A stretch of 64,000 nucleotides of DNA, taken from contig JAGPYM010000001.1 in the NCBI GenBank assembly GCA_020736575.1, forward strand, positions 1,426,001 through 1,490,000. The letters run 5' to 3'. The notes beneath the pieces are model-generated. The model searched no databases. It saw nothing but the letters and a program-made list of their open reading frames with translations, and was not told where the DNA came from. This DNA comes from Thelonectria olida. Taxonomy: Eukaryota > Ascomycota > Sordariomycetes > Hypocreales > Nectriaceae. Positions 34,958 to 47,500 of this stretch are shown piece by piece. Within the stretch, counting starts at the first letter, position 1. Every line of letters starts with the position of its first letter. A program made the translations under genes and the position numbers.

Positions 34958-35565
34958 ATTCCAGCTCTCCAAAGAGAAGAACGAGACGCGGGGAACGAAC
35001 GGATGAAAAAGATGGTGAAGAAAACAAAGTAAAATAGTTACAGAATAGAGACGTCACTGGGGAAGGCGTTGAATGGATTCGCCAATCAGGGAAGAGCCCA
35101 TCGAGGGCAAGATGGAGAGATGGATGTGGAAGACGGGACCGACCTCATGCGACCCGACCCGAAGAAAAGTAATTAGCGTTTCGTTCCAGGCGTCAACCGG
35201 CCTGTGCGAGCTTCTGATAGCGGGGTAGAAGGCTTGAAGGCCCTGCTGTGAGGTGAAGTTACTTTGAGCCACATGAACCAGCCTGTCCTTTTTCCTTGTT
35301 TTCCGTGGGCAATGGGAGAAATAAACATGAGATGCACGCACAAGTCGTCGTTGTTTGTTTACTTGCCTCTTCCGGCCTTGTTCGTGGCAACCAGATGGCT
35401 TGCATCCCGCCCAGCCTCTTTGTTTACACCAGCCGAGTGACTGTCAATCTGCTCGCCAGCTTCCGCTCGATGAGCCACGTGAAATTCGTCGACTTGGAAT
35501 TGACGATGCAGCCAACCACTTTCGTCAAAGTACCTATGCAGGTTACGAAGCACCTGCATATACTG

Positions 35566-35602
35566 ACTACCTACCTACTAGGTAGGTAAGTAGGTAGGTA
35601 CC
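35566..35602. repeat. Inverted repeat of CTACCTA / TAGGTAG
   Basis: A run of ACTACCTACCTACTA is followed at once by GGTAGGTAAGTAGGTAGGTA, able to form a hairpin of about 10 bp. Same word family as the dispersed TACCTAGGTA motifs of the window. Confidence 0.75.
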
Positions 35603-35857
35603 TGTGCTTGTTGTTACTACACTATGTAGGGACCTACCTAAGCATCCATGGATCATCGTGGATTGGCGAGGCGGCCAACCAGAGCCCTGCATCATGCACC
35701 CAAGACCCCATGTGAGTCGGCAGGGCTGGTGCCGTGTAAGACTAATGGCTCAGCCATCAATCAATTGTGAATCAAAATTGACGATGAAGCCAATGAGCAG
35801 AATCATTTCAGCAGCCAAGTGAGCATCGCGAAGAAAGGGAATCTCAAGAAAGGGCCG

Positions 35858-35865
35858 TATATAAG
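35858..35865 (+). promoter_or_regulatory. TATA box of aspartic protease gene
   Basis: TATATAAG lies 103 bp before the ATG, with a CA-rich leader (ACAAGAGCCACCAAACCA) between. Both position and sequence fit a strong regulated fungal promoter. Confidence 0.65.
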
Positions 35866-35967
35866 GAAAGGCATGTCTGCCTCCAAACCACTGTCTCCTC
35901 AACAAGAGCCACCAAACCATTACATCCAATCAATTGTTCTTGAATCAATCATTTTACATCCTCCATC

Positions 35968-37323
35968 ATGAAACTCGAATCTTTGCTCCTCGCAGCCGCC
36001 GCTGCCTCCTCCACATCGGCCTCCCTCTCGCCTCTTCGTCGTCATGACACCCGCGCCAACTCCCACCACAGAAACCCAGCCCCCATCACCTCTACTCTGG
36101 ATGCCTTCTGGTTCGATGTTGAAGTCCAGATCGACGGCCAGTCCTTCTTCCTGCTCGTAGACACCGGAAGCAGCGATACCTGGGTTGCCAAGACCGGATA
36201 TCGCTGCATCAGCAGCCTCAATCATACCGAGCTTCCCCAAGGCGACTGCGGCTGGTCGCCTACTTTTGACGAGCCAGATGGTTTTGAATACATCCAGAAC
36301 CAGACCTTCGGTGTAAAGTACGGCACCGGCATCGCCATAGGCAAGGTCGCCGTCGCCAACGTTACTCTCGCCGGCGTCACAGTTGCTGGACAAACGGTCG
36401 GAATCGTAGACAGCACAAACGACAAGGCCGATGGGCTCAACAGCGGTATTCTCGGACTGGGTTATCCTGCCCTGACCTCGGCGCACTACGGCCTCAACAA
36501 CTCCAACAGCACCGAGGCCTTACTCACGAACCGAGCTGTCTACGATCCCCTCTTCGCCAACATGTACAAGAAGGACCTCGTCGACTCGTCTTGGTACAGC
36601 ATCGCCCTCGAGCGCCCTCAAAAGAACTTGACGACGAGTCCCGGCGGTTGGCTTGGTCTGGGCGAGCTGCCTCCGGTCTCGCACAGCAACGACTGGGCCG
36701 TCGCCGGCGTAGAGATCACGGAGGCTATCCCCGTCGAGTTTTACCCCCAGGGAAAGCCCGAGATCACGCTCATGACTTTGAGTGTAGACTCGGTGACTTG
36801 GGGCAAGAGCAAAGCCCCCAAGGCGTCTCTCAAGACCAACTCGACGAAGTTCCAGGCCGTCGTGGACACGGGCAACCCCCTGAACGAGCTCCCTACTGAG
36901 GTCGCAGCCGAGATCAACACGGCATTTGATCCTCCCGCTCAGTTCAGCGAGGACCTCGGTGTGTACGTCGTCGACTGCAACGCCACGGCTCCTCAGGTCG
37001 GAGTGACCATCGACAAGCACACCTTCTGGCACGAGGCGGTGGACTTGATCCGGGAAGATGCGTCCACTGGCCTCTGCTACTCCGCCATCACGCCTGCGGC
37101 TGAGGACTTGGGCATTTCTCTCAGCTTCCTGGGTGATGCTTTTCTCAGAAACGTCGTCTCCGTATTCGACATGGGCAAAGATGAGATGCGGTTTGCTGCC
37201 CGGACCGAGGAGACTGCGGACCAGCCTACTCCCACAAGCATCACAAGCGGTGCCTCTGTCCTCGGTCGCCATGGCATCTGGCAGCTTGGGGTAGCTTTGG
37301 GACTTTTGAGTCAGTTGATGTGA
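35968..37323 (+). CDS. Secreted pepsin-like aspartic protease, possibly GPI-anchored
   Basis: Family A1 endopeptidase, 451 aa, one exon. A signal peptide is clear (MKLESLLLAAAAASSTSASL), followed by a short propeptide with an RR site (LRRHDTR). First active-site loop FLLVDTGSSDTW (Asp65); flap tyrosine in VKYGTG (Tyr118); second active-site loop AVVDTGNPLNELP (Asp300). The usual Ser/Thr after the second DTG is Asn. Cys80/Cys94 and two Cys in the C-lobe (VVDCNAT, GLCYS) can form the standard disulfides. There are several N-glycosylation sites (NQT, NVT, NNSNST, NLT, NST). The end is a Ser/Thr-rich stretch and a hydrophobic tail (IWQLGVALGLLSQLM) that would suit a GPI signal, hence a yapsin-like surface location is inferred. 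Its stop is 58 bp from that of the convergent transcription factor gene. Confidence 0.95.
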   Translation: MKLESLLLAAAAASSTSASLSPLRRHDTRANSHHRNPAPITSTLDAFWFDVEVQIDGQSFFLLVDTGSSDTWVAKTGYRCISSLNHTELPQGDCGWSPTFDEPDGFEYIQNQTFGVKYGTGIAIGKVAVANVTLAGVTVAGQTVGIVDSTNDKADGLNSGILGLGYPALTSAHYGLNNSNSTEALLTNRAVYDPLFANMYKKDLVDSSWYSIALERPQKNLTTSPGGWLGLGELPPVSHSNDWAVAGVEITEAIPVEFYPQGKPEITLMTLSVDSVTWGKSKAPKASLKTNSTKFQAVVDTGNPLNELPTEVAAEINTAFDPPAQFSEDLGVYVVDCNATAPQVGVTIDKHTFWHEAVDLIREDASTGLCYSAITPAAEDLGISLSFLGDAFLRNVVSVFDMGKDEMRFAARTEETADQPTPTSITSGASVLGRHGIWQLGVALGLLSQLM

Positions 37324-37381
37324 TTTGCTTGAATGTATCGATAAAGATAGACTACTCTAGGGTGTATTGTTGCTATGTTTT

Positions 37382-39048
37382 CTAGAAGGAATCAGGGCTA
37401 GTATCGGCCAACGAAGTTAGAGGATGCAGAATTGTTCTTGGTGTTGAATCATTCCTCGTGACCAATTCATTCGGTGCTCCGCAGATAATGTCGGCCGTCC
37501 AATACTCGAGTGCTTTCGGCGTCGCATCCTCGACGCCCTCCTGCATAGCTGCAACGACTCTCTGCCCCTTGACCTCGTTGAAGCCCTGTACAATCTGGAC
37601 TATGGTCATGGCATCGTACAGGCCCTCTTGCCGTTGCGACATGACGAGGAGCTGCATTGCCTTCTTGTGGATGGCTTCATCGGCACATTTGACCGCCAGC
37701 ATGGCGAGGGGGGCGATGACGCCCGTGTCGGAAGCGAGGCTTCGACGTGGATTCTTGGCCGTCTCGGCCGTGGCGTTTCTCTTTTGGAGATGATTCAGAA
37801 TGCTCTCCGCGTGCCCTAGGGCTTCTTCCGCTGCTGGGTTGGGAAACACGGTCCAGGCGGAGTTGTCGTACGGGAGGCGGGACAAGAGCACCATCTGCGT
37901 TATCCGATGGTGTAACAGCAGCGTCTGGATCCCGCAGATGTCTTCGTCTTGGCCGGGCTTGTTGATCATTGACGAAAGCTTCTGTGGCCATCGGTCATAA
38001 TCCTGGAGAAGGACCTCCCGTTCCAGGCGGATGTCTAGGGGAATGGGCTCTTCTGGTTTCTCGCTGTATCGACTGTTGCGGATTACGATGTGCATGAGCC
38101 AGTTCTGCAGCCTATCGAGGGATTTCTGGGCTTCTTCGAGGGATTTAAACGGGACGTCGGGGTCCTTAATTATCCCAACTAGCCGTTCCTCGGCTGAGAC
38201 GAGCTCCAGGAAGGGGAGACGCTGGTCATCAAACATGGTTGCCTGTAGGTCCAACCGAACAAACATGTTGGTGATGGAGTCAATGTCTTCGACGGTGGTG
38301 TTCTTCATTAGATCCGAGGATAAGATTCCCAGTCCTTGGTTGAGGTGCTGCAAGGCAGCAGCGGTGTTGCCAGAGGAGCTCTCGAAGCAGAAGAAGAGCA
38401 CGCAGCACAACAGTGCGGCTTTGATAGCCTCTGAGCCACCGGCCATAAGGCGTCTGTTCAGCATGCGGAGCGCCTTGCCGTGCTGGTGCAGGGGCCCTAC
38501 GGCAGCCGCCTGGGTTCGACGAGAGTCCGAGGTGGTGAAATCGAGATGCAGCGAGCTCAAGGCCACCAGAGCCTGCCGCACGGCGGGTTCGTGGTAGCTA
38601 TTCTGAAGGATTGTGTGGCTCCAGAAGTTGGAGTTCAGAACCCCAGATATGTCGGACGAGCCCTGGGCGCAGAAGTAGTGCAGCACTTGACGGTCCTTCT
38701 GGCTCCCTGGAATCCTGAATGGCAGCGAGTACGACGAGATGTTCAATGACGCCAGCTTGCCAGGCACCGTCGCAACTTGCCTTGAGACGAGCTTGTTCGA
38801 GTCTCTTCCAGCAGCTTCTTGTTGAGGATAGCCGTCGCACGTCCACCCGGCGCGGACACATCTCGTGCAAAACGGCCTGGCCTCATCGCATTTTACATGT
38901 CTCTTGCTGCAGCTATGAGAATGCTGGTTCGCTTGTGTCGAGGGCCAGGAGACATAAGCACGTACCGACAAATCCCGCAGCCCGTCTTCACTCGAGGCGT
39001 GCTTGTTCTCGTCCTCTTCTTAGACGCTTCAGGATTCGGGCCTTTCAT
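37382..39048 (-). CDS. Zn2Cys6 fungal transcription factor
   Basis: Predicted 535-aa nuclear regulator; targets unknown. Exons 39048..38966 and 38906..37382 (intron 59 nt). The first exon has a basic N-terminus (PEASKKRTRTSTPRVKTGCGICR), a likely nuclear signal. The intron splits the zinc cluster: correct splicing to the AG at 38907 gives Cys24-x2-Cys27-x6-Cys34-x6-Cys41-x2-Cys44-x6-Cys51 (CGICRKRHVKCDEARPFC then TRCVRAGWTC), a perfect Zn2Cys6. The rest is helical and resembles the fungal-specific middle homology region (LHYFCAQGSSDISGVLNS, AVRQALVALSSLHL, GKALRMLNRRL, ALLCCVLFFCFESSSGN). Without the first exon the cluster would be incomplete, so the ATG at 39048 is well supported. Convergent with the aspartic protease; regulation of that gene is possible but unproven. 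Confidence 0.93.
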
Positions 39049-41511
39049 GGCGACTGAGCTCAAGATGTTTAACTTGGGGAAGAGTCGAGACTACAAGCAA
39101 ACAGGGACGCGTGTTTTGTTGCAGCGGAGAGCGTGGCGCAGCTCCATGGCGCTTCGAGGCGATACCGTCGTTCAGTAATTAAGAGTCATAGGCGAGCTCG
39201 GAACTGGTCAGGGGCATCGGGCAAGAGAGTGATGCAATTCGTGCAGTCGTTTTATCAATGAATGAATCGTGAGTTGGGAGCTTGGCTAAATTGCTCAGTC
39301 GGGCTCCCAGCTTAGTCGTATTAGTGTCTGACGGTGTATTTTTATTCCGTATTTAGGCAGTTCACTGTTGCTTTTTCTCCTTGGGGAAGAATTCAAAGAA
39401 GCCCCAGCAGAGAAGGACGAGATGAACAGTTCGAGTCCAGTGCCGACAAGACCTCATTCGGACATGCAACGAAGCCTCCCGGTCATCGTTGACCCCTACT
39501 CACCAAACCGATGGGTTCATTCCCGATTCCGAGTCGATGTTACCTACCCTACAGCGCTCTTCTTCCTTGGGGTTCCTCAAGCTACCACTTACACTCTTAC
39601 ACTGCCCAAAGTCATGGAATGCATTTATACTTTACAGCACCAAACTTGCCAGATTCTAAAAACTCTCAGGTCTATGCAATAAGTTAATTCAACAACGGTA
39701 GTGGTAGGAGTTGATGGCTGGTGAGGACTGTCACCGTCCCTTGCTCGGTGGGTGCAATCCCGATACCCCTTGCGTCGGTACGCTCACTCACATTGATTAG
39801 GACTATCCACGCATACGCCCTTTGTCCGTTCTTCATCGTCGTCTGCAATGTCGTTCTTCGGGAAGTCATCTGCACAAGACTTTCAGTTATCAAAAAGGGT
39901 TAAAGACCAACATCCCAAGGGAAAACAAGGCTGTAGCGCGCCTACACAACTTCTTCTCTAAGACTTGATCTTTGCCACCAACCGTTGTTCTCTGGACCTT
40001 CACCACAGAGAGCCTCGGTCATATCTGCAATCTATGAGCCACTCCCTTTCGAAAAGATAAACAAGCCTGGGCCAAACACATTCCTCTTCCTCAAACGAGG
40101 TTCCTTTACAGTTGGCTGGGGCCTAAAGGACACAGTTCAAACAGAGACATTGCTATGACAGTTCAGCATGGACTGCCTAACATGCCGTTTGAACATACAA
40201 TGCAGGGCTTTTCAACTGCGGTCTGAGCTGGAGCTGGCTGGTTGGTCACTTTCCAGCTACGGGGGGACCTGAGAACAACTCAGCAACTTGACTCATATCA
40301 GATCGTTCTATTTCTTGGGTTTCTATAGACATATTATAAGACCTATAATATGGTCAGAGTCTTGTGAGACCTCGCTTCTCAGTCTTTGCAAGGAAAGCTC
40401 TCGATCCAATGTCTATAGCCCTCAATCAAAGTCGCTGGTGCAGTTGTCATAGTCGAATGGCCCCCAGGCCAACGCGCAGATTTGTTTACTTCAAGGAGGC
40501 ATCAACAATCTATGTAAACAACCCATGTAAACAAGACACCCAATTCACGCGTCATGACAGATCACAAGGCCAAACATACATTCGTTGTGCATATGTCAAC
40601 ACATGTCACAAGGCGCGAAACAAGTGAACCAGCCTTCTCATCACCAACCGACAAGCAACGTAGCCATCCAGTGGAGCCACGACAGCTCTCCCTACTCGGG
40701 TAGTAGACGCATGAACGACGCCAATCACCTCGTCGATCGGTCCCGATTTAGCCCTCCTCCTCCCTGGGCCGCGGACCCCCCGGCCGCAGCAAGACCAAGA
40801 CAGGAAGTTGGCCGCAACCAAGGCCGGCTGAAAAAGAAGCAACTTATCTGACCCCGAAACCAAAACCTGGAAGATTCGACGGCATTGGTTGCTTAACCCT
40901 TGCTCGCTCGGTCGGATGTGGTAGTGCTGAGAAGCTGCCGGACTGTTTCTGTTGGTTCATGGGCCTTTCGCTCACCCTCCAACTTGTTCAACCCCGGGCA
41001 CCTCGAAGGCGGGAACCAATGCACTTCCGTCTCGGAGGTGGTGCACCAGTGTAACTGGGAGCGGCTTCGTTAAGTTTGTTGTTCAAGTCACCCAATTTTG
41101 CGATGGGAGAAGGGGAGCGCAACACCTCCAAACAGCGCACGCAGTCCATCACCAACACCAGCGAGAAACGCCGACGAGTCGCAACTGGATAACGGACGGA
41201 AAGCTGTTGGGGAGTTGGACGGGATCCTGTCACCCGTCATTTCGACTTTCTGCGGCCGGCCGCCGCGCCAGCGTCAAGCCGCTCCCCCCGTCCATCTCTT
41301 TTCTCGCTTGCCCTGGCCGTCTGCGGCGAATTGCTTTCTTTTCCCCAGCCGTGCCGTAATACGAGGAGATGTTGCTAGCCCGGTGATGTTTCCTAGGGAG
41401 GCATGTGAGGTCGCGGGCCTTGGGCTGTCGCGCAAAGGTAGCGATGCGTGCAGCGTTGTTCTGCGGGAGACTGCGCCATGAATAAGACGCCTTTGAGGTG
41501 GTGGTTACGAG

Positions 41512-41572
41512 GTATGTCTTTCTGCCCTTGTCATCTTCATCGCTCTGACCGATACTGTTCTCTTCCGTCCAG
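41512..41572 (+). other. Possible intron of an unannotated transcript
   Basis: GTATGT donor, CTCTGAC branch site, pyrimidine-rich tract and TCCAG acceptor spaced 61 nt overall, the same size class as real introns in this window. The flanking frame from the ATG at 41478 would encode only 17 residues, so if real it more likely belongs to a non-coding or small-ORF transcript. Confidence 0.2.
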
Positions 41573-44500
41573 CCCTACAAATGCACCTTTAATCCTGGCG
41601 GCCTGACAACGAGTTGCTTGATGCGACGAACATGGGGGCACGGCGGGATGGCCAGGGTGAGCGAGATTGAGGTGCGCCATCGCAGCGGCTGCAGGCGATT
41701 ACGGTGGTACTCTTTCAAGCATCAAGAGGTCCTCATCGGGAGATCTAGGTTGCATATATCCGTGGGTGCGGTTAGAAGCGATGAGACGGCCGAAATTGCG
41801 TCCGTTCCCTGCTATAATCATGATCTCGTACCGTCGTGGAGAGAGTCGTCCGGCGGCTATGGAAATCTCTCATGGGCAGGTCGGACGGCCTCGGTCGCCT
41901 GGCGCAAGCTATCAAAGATGTGATCGCTCAAATCGACGCTTATTTGGCAGGTGGCGGATGATAGCTCAAGGCGCAAGATGAGGCGTTTGGCACGAATAAG
42001 AGATTACAGGTTGCCAGCGCCCAGCATCATCCACACGTCCGTATTACTTCGTAGTTCAGTGGTCAGCACCTCCAGACGGTTTCTGTCAATGGCTGTGAGG
42101 AGCTTGCTCCGACAAATACATTGTGCTTCGTGGCAGTGTCGCCTTGGCCAAAGTAGAGAAAACCAGGGCAGGCCTGGCACAACACCAAGGAAGGTTTCGA
42201 CGGCTCCGAATGGAACGTTATCAGTATGGCGCCGGACGTCAATGGGGGTTGGCGGACGTTGGCAAGTCCTATTTTGGTCACCATTCCTCGGATAATGATC
42301 TCCCTCAATTGATTCCTCTGAATAAGCAACAAGCGTTGCGCATCCAAGAATGGCCGAAGCGAGGCCTCGAGATCCGGTTTTGGTGTCGAGATAGTCAATT
42401 GAACGACCGAGCTACTGCGGGACGAATGCAGCTTGTGAAGAGCTGAACCTCTCTGCCTTGATCTGGCCAAAGTAAACAAAGAGCTTGACGGAGTCCACGA
42501 GCAAACAGTCAGACGCGTGTCAGACGCGTTGAGTGCTTCCATTGTCGATTGATTAAGGTCGGAGATAACCTCCCCGCCCGGCTTGTTGGTGGCTTTCAAT
42601 CAAAGACGCAGGCCATTCTCGATCGAGGCCTTCGTCAATTGAACCCCCGGCTTCATTGTGATACACGCAGGTGCCGTGTCGTGGCCCGCGAAATCCCTCT
42701 ATCCAAGTAATTTGCTCTTTCTGCCATAGCTCCCCAACAAGAACATGGAGCTATTGCCGGATAGGCACAGACGCTCAAGCTGTCTCAACCCCAAACGAAC
42801 CTACGCTAGTTAAGCTCCAGACGTCACGCTGAAGCTGGCGGCGAGGCCAAGAAAACCGTACGATGTAGAGACCCAAGCCAAACGCCTCGAGGGGTGTAAG
42901 ACGGATGGGGAGTTCGGGACCTTTCGACTGTATTCATACATCTTGCAAAGAACCAACAAGTTTGCCTATGTTCCCGCATTGATTGTATCGGCCATGTGAA
43001 AGTTTCAACTCACCACCACACACAAGTGAGCGCCTGTCTTAACCCCAGTCGCCTGCCAAGTCGGGCTTGCTGTGGCTTCTCCCCCCATGAACGAACCCCA
43101 CAGTTGAACCTGGTGGAACTGGCATTAGCAAGCCTTGCGTTGCTGAACCAAGGGAGATTAGCAGGTATGGACAGAATGACCGCCGCACGAGCCTGGCTCT
43201 AAGCAGGGACCTAGTCGACTCGCAGGCCTTCGGGAATACAGATGGCGAAATCTCGTCATGCGTCGGTCATTGTCCATTGTCAATTGAGAGGGGAATCCCC
43301 TCTTCTCTGGGAATTGTTTGCGGGAGAGCCAGCTGGACAGGGCATCCAGCAACCATCCAGTGACAATGCTCAAAGAGGCTGTGGGGATCGTAGATGGAGC
43401 GGACTAGTCTTCTATGGTGTGGGCTCGGTCTGTGAGACTGAGACGGGTCCGGCGTCGCCTAGCCTGAGCCGGAAAATGCTGGATCTCGAAAAAGCAAACA
43501 AGGCTGAGCTTCAAGCCAACCACGAGGAAGCCACAATCTTTCCTACAAGGGAATGCCCTGTTTGTTGGGCTCAACTGGACGGCAGTCCCATTATCAGAGC
43601 CTGGACACCGCTTGGCCGTCTCTCAAAGACCGAGTGAGACCGAGGGCTTCTCAGCCTTCTCTTTGGGCAGCTGTCCCGTGGCTACGGTCAAAGCTCTCGA
43701 TCATGATGCCGATGAGCGGGGCCATGTTCCGATAGCAGCCGGGAGGTGGGGAGCTGACGAGGAGCTGGTGAAGGAGAGTGAATCCGCTGTGAGACTGGAA
43801 ATATCATCAACTTTGAGACAGTCCCGTATCGAAACTTCAGCAGTCCCTGGTCCATTGAGGCCTTCCGATGTTCCGCGGCATCTAACTGCACCTCTCAGGG
43901 CAAGGCAAGATGTCTGATTGACAACCAGGATCTATTCTTGACCCGTTGGTATTAATCGATCTGATGCATCCAATTGACGTGCAGATCGCTGACGTGAACA
44001 TGTTCGCGCAACAATCCAGATGCCAATCCTTTGCTCTGGTTGGATATTCCGGCCTCTCCACGTCTGACAGCCTCTTTGTGCCCAGAGCTCAAGAGCTTTT
44101 CAGCTGCTCATCTCTGGTACAAGGAAGGCCTCTAGCAGACCTCCGCTCGACCCGTCTTCAGCAGGCGAGTGGATGGACTTGGCAGACTAGAGACCAGGGG
44201 TTCGGCTTGCCGAGGAACCACAAACAGATGCACCCCCGCGTCATTGAAAACGGATGCGGCTGCATATCACCACCCATCATACCAAGCCAAGTTTGGCGTC
44301 ATTTTTCGTGTCCCGCAAGCCATTGCTGCTGGTGGATGCTTGTCACCATTTCCCCGTTTGAGCATCTCTTCGTTCACTGCGAATTGCCTCTCTTGGCGTC
44401 TCCCCGCGCTCTCCATGTCGACACTTACGAACTGCTTCGGCCACGGCGACTCCACCAGCCTGCGGCAATCCTTCAGTGGCAATGGACGCCCATGTGCTTC

Positions 44501-47500
44501 TTAGGTGAGCCACGAGACACAGTAGCATGGGTAGCATCCAGGCAAACTTCCGCTTGACCATCGTTAGGTGTCATCATTGAAGGCCCTGCGCGCTGGCGTC
44601 GGCATTGAGGGTATCCAAGCATTGGTGGCGCTCCGATGGTAAGAATACCGCTTGGTACTTCGAACGGGTATGTGGAGGGTCTCGAATGTCGGCCGAGCGA
44701 TTGATTGCCATGTCGACATGAGACGCTAGTCTCCAGACGATACTGAACCGCGTTCGGGTCGTTTGACGATTCGTAACTCCTGCGTCGTACGTCGAAACAT
44801 CGTGCTCGAGACAGCATCGCACAGAGATATTCGATTGGCCGAATTGACCAATAGCGCCGCATACGTGCATCCCCGCGACCCTGAAGCGGCTGAGAGGGTG
44901 TTGTGTGACTGTGTGACTGCGGATGGTGGTACAGTCATGACGATTCCGAAACGTCAAGGTGACGACTGAGTTCCAAAGATGGACGTTGCGCGTCTAGTCA
45001 AGCACCCAAATGCTCCTTTGGGTAGCATCTAAGACATCAATCCAATGTCTTGTCGAATCTAGACATCTGTCATATAAGTATAGTACGTTTCAAACAGAAC
45101 TGTAGCAAACACCATGACGAGGCGGTGTATAGAGCTCGCCTTCATACAGAGTAGAAACCTCGAGGTAGGGACTAAACTCGGAAGGAATGTGAAATCATGG
45201 GCAATACCTTAGACGATCTAGGTATGCTCAGCTTGTGAGGAAGCATCAAGGGGATGGCAGGGCTGAGTATCAGATTGATGCATGCTTAATGCTCGAACCC
45301 ACAATCTGCCCATTTTCTCGCTGGCTTCAATGCAATGTCTCAAAGAGGCACCGATGAAGGCATCATGAGTCCTTGTTCAGAACAGCCTTTCGGATCTCAT
45401 GTCGTTGTCCCTAGCTGCTTCGGCTTCGAGGCGGATCCGAGTGCCGCGTGCGCGCAGCGCCATGGTGCAAACTGTAAAGACAGCCACCTCGGTTGATTCG
45501 GGGTTGGAACGTGACGGTGAGCGATGGTTTGGACAGACGCCCACCCTGAGGCTTGAGCAAAGCTTCACGACGGAAACGCGAGTTGAGAAGAATGGAAGGA
45601 GACAAAGGAAAATCGCGTAAGTGAGGGGAAGATGAAAAATTTGCGTGCCATTGTCCTGCCAATGCAGAAAAAAATCAGAGGCTTGGGTTTCTGCCACGGT
45701 GGTGATGGAGTCATTGGACCTTTGTTGTGCAGTAGATCGATGACTGAGTGGGGTTCTTTTGTCATGGACGTTTTGGTTGCATTCACACAGTCCGAAGTCT
45801 CCAGAGGCCCCAGAGGGGTCAATGGAGCCCATTGGGCGTCAGGCCGCCAGGCGTCGCTCGGGTGAAGCGAAGTGGATGGCGACGAGAAGCCTGGGTCTGG
45901 GTCGCTGAGTCGCTGGAGGGGAAAAGATTTTGCCTTTGGCTATTTGCCTGGGAAACGAGGCCTGCATGTCTGAGTTTTCATTGCTTTCGATCTCTGAGTG
46001 CATTAGGCAAGAGCAATCATCACGAGTCGAGCCCAGCTTTTCCTTGCTTTCTTTTTGTTGCCTGGTCGCCCTGCATCCTATGTTGCACCTGCCCTGCACA
46101 AGCCAATATCGAATTTCCTACGAAATAAGTGCCTAGACGGCGGGAAAGGTCTGAATAAGAGGCGCTCTAAGCGGATAAAGTGGCGCGCATCGTGGCGCGT
46201 GGGGGTGAGCACCAGCCTCATGTAGGGGGGCGGTCGGACGTTATAGGCTCATTTCCCGCGCTCCGGCGGGTAGCCATCTCGAATGGGTGGCGTCACTGAG
46301 TTGTGGCCCCACCCGTGAGAATGCTTCTCGAACATGGAGCGCTTAGCGTCTTGGATGTGGACCCCGATGGCACGTGCACCCGCGTCAGTTTTGTGCAATG
46401 CACCGCAATTGAGGTTGGGGACGAATGAATCTCGACAAGTGCCGCTCCACCCAAACGCGAGCGTCTCGGTCTGAGAGAAGGGATTTGAGCAAGTCGTTGC
46501 GGGCCGGTTGCGGGAACAAATATCCACTGCCGGACCACTTGGTGACATCTTGAGCCTTGGGCAAGTTACGGAGGATGGGGCTCGGGCGGACGGTGCGGGC
46601 TGGCGAGGCTCGGTCGACTTGGAGCGACGGCCTGTGGCCAACGGCAACAATTTTTTTGACAATTCATGAGGGGGCGTCTTCTCGTCTCAGGCCACGGACC
46701 AAGGATGACCCTTTGATGTCACGCCGCCAGCCCGGAAACAGCTTAATTAATAAGGTAACTTGCTGCTCGTCTAGCCGGCCCCTGCAGTTTGGGGCAGGCC
46801 TCAAAAAGTCCAACTGCTTACGAGAAGGCGTCTCCAGGCAGAAAGCACAGCGGTGACAGCATCATGGACGATTGAAGAAGGAAATGGGCGGATCTTCATG
46901 CACGTCGACCGCCCCAGAAACTCCATCGTGACCAGCCTCAAGGCGCAAGAGGGTGAGGTGAGATTTTTTTTTGTCCCTCACACTTTGCCCTACTCAGTGA
47001 CGGCTCACGCGTCGTGCAGCAACCCCATGTACGCGGGTCGTGTCGTAGCGGTCAAATCAATTAAAAGCGTCGCGTGTGTCTGGGGGCTCTGGGGGGCCGT
47101 TGGAGCGCTGGGAGGGCGTCTTTACCGCCAAAAAAAAAACAAGACACGTTCTCAGTCAATGGGGGTTGGGAATGGAGACAGGGACGGGGTTTGAGGTTGG
47201 GCTTGGGCGCAGCTGCTGGCGGAGGCGGAGGCAACTCGCAGACCCTGAAGGTGCAGCGAGGCGAGGGATGATGCAGCCCCAAAAGAAACGAGAGCCCGAG
47301 AAAGCCGCGCAGACGAATCAGCGGCCTCAACCCCGGAGATGGAATTGTCTCCTCTCCTGAAGATCACAGCATCGCTAGGTACCTTGGGTGCAAGCGGTCA
47401 TGGAGTTGCGGGCGGTTGCGAAGCAAGGGGACATCAGAAACAAACTAGACGTTTGTGCAAAGTAGTACCGTAATTAATTGCTTCCAAGCTGGCCTCTCTC

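Larger units (their letters stand above)
34869..35967. other. Divergent promoter region
   Basis: 1.1 kb between the J-domain gene (-) and the aspartic protease (+). Holds a GGA microsatellite, a CTACCTA/TAGGTAG inverted repeat and a TATA box, listed separately. No gene supported. Confidence 0.6.

Noticed and set aside
42063..42599. 178-codon open frame on the minus strand in the desert
   Set aside because: No family resemblance, a plus-strand frame overlaps most of it, and no intron or start context supports it.
43946..44557. 203-codon open frame on the plus strand in the desert
   Set aside because: Sequence rich in Cys, Trp and His without pattern; competing frames on both strands; likely chance.
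45285..45320. TTCGAGC-like T-loop suggesting a minus-strand tRNA
   Set aside because: The five flanking bases on each side do not pair and no A-box is found at the right distance.
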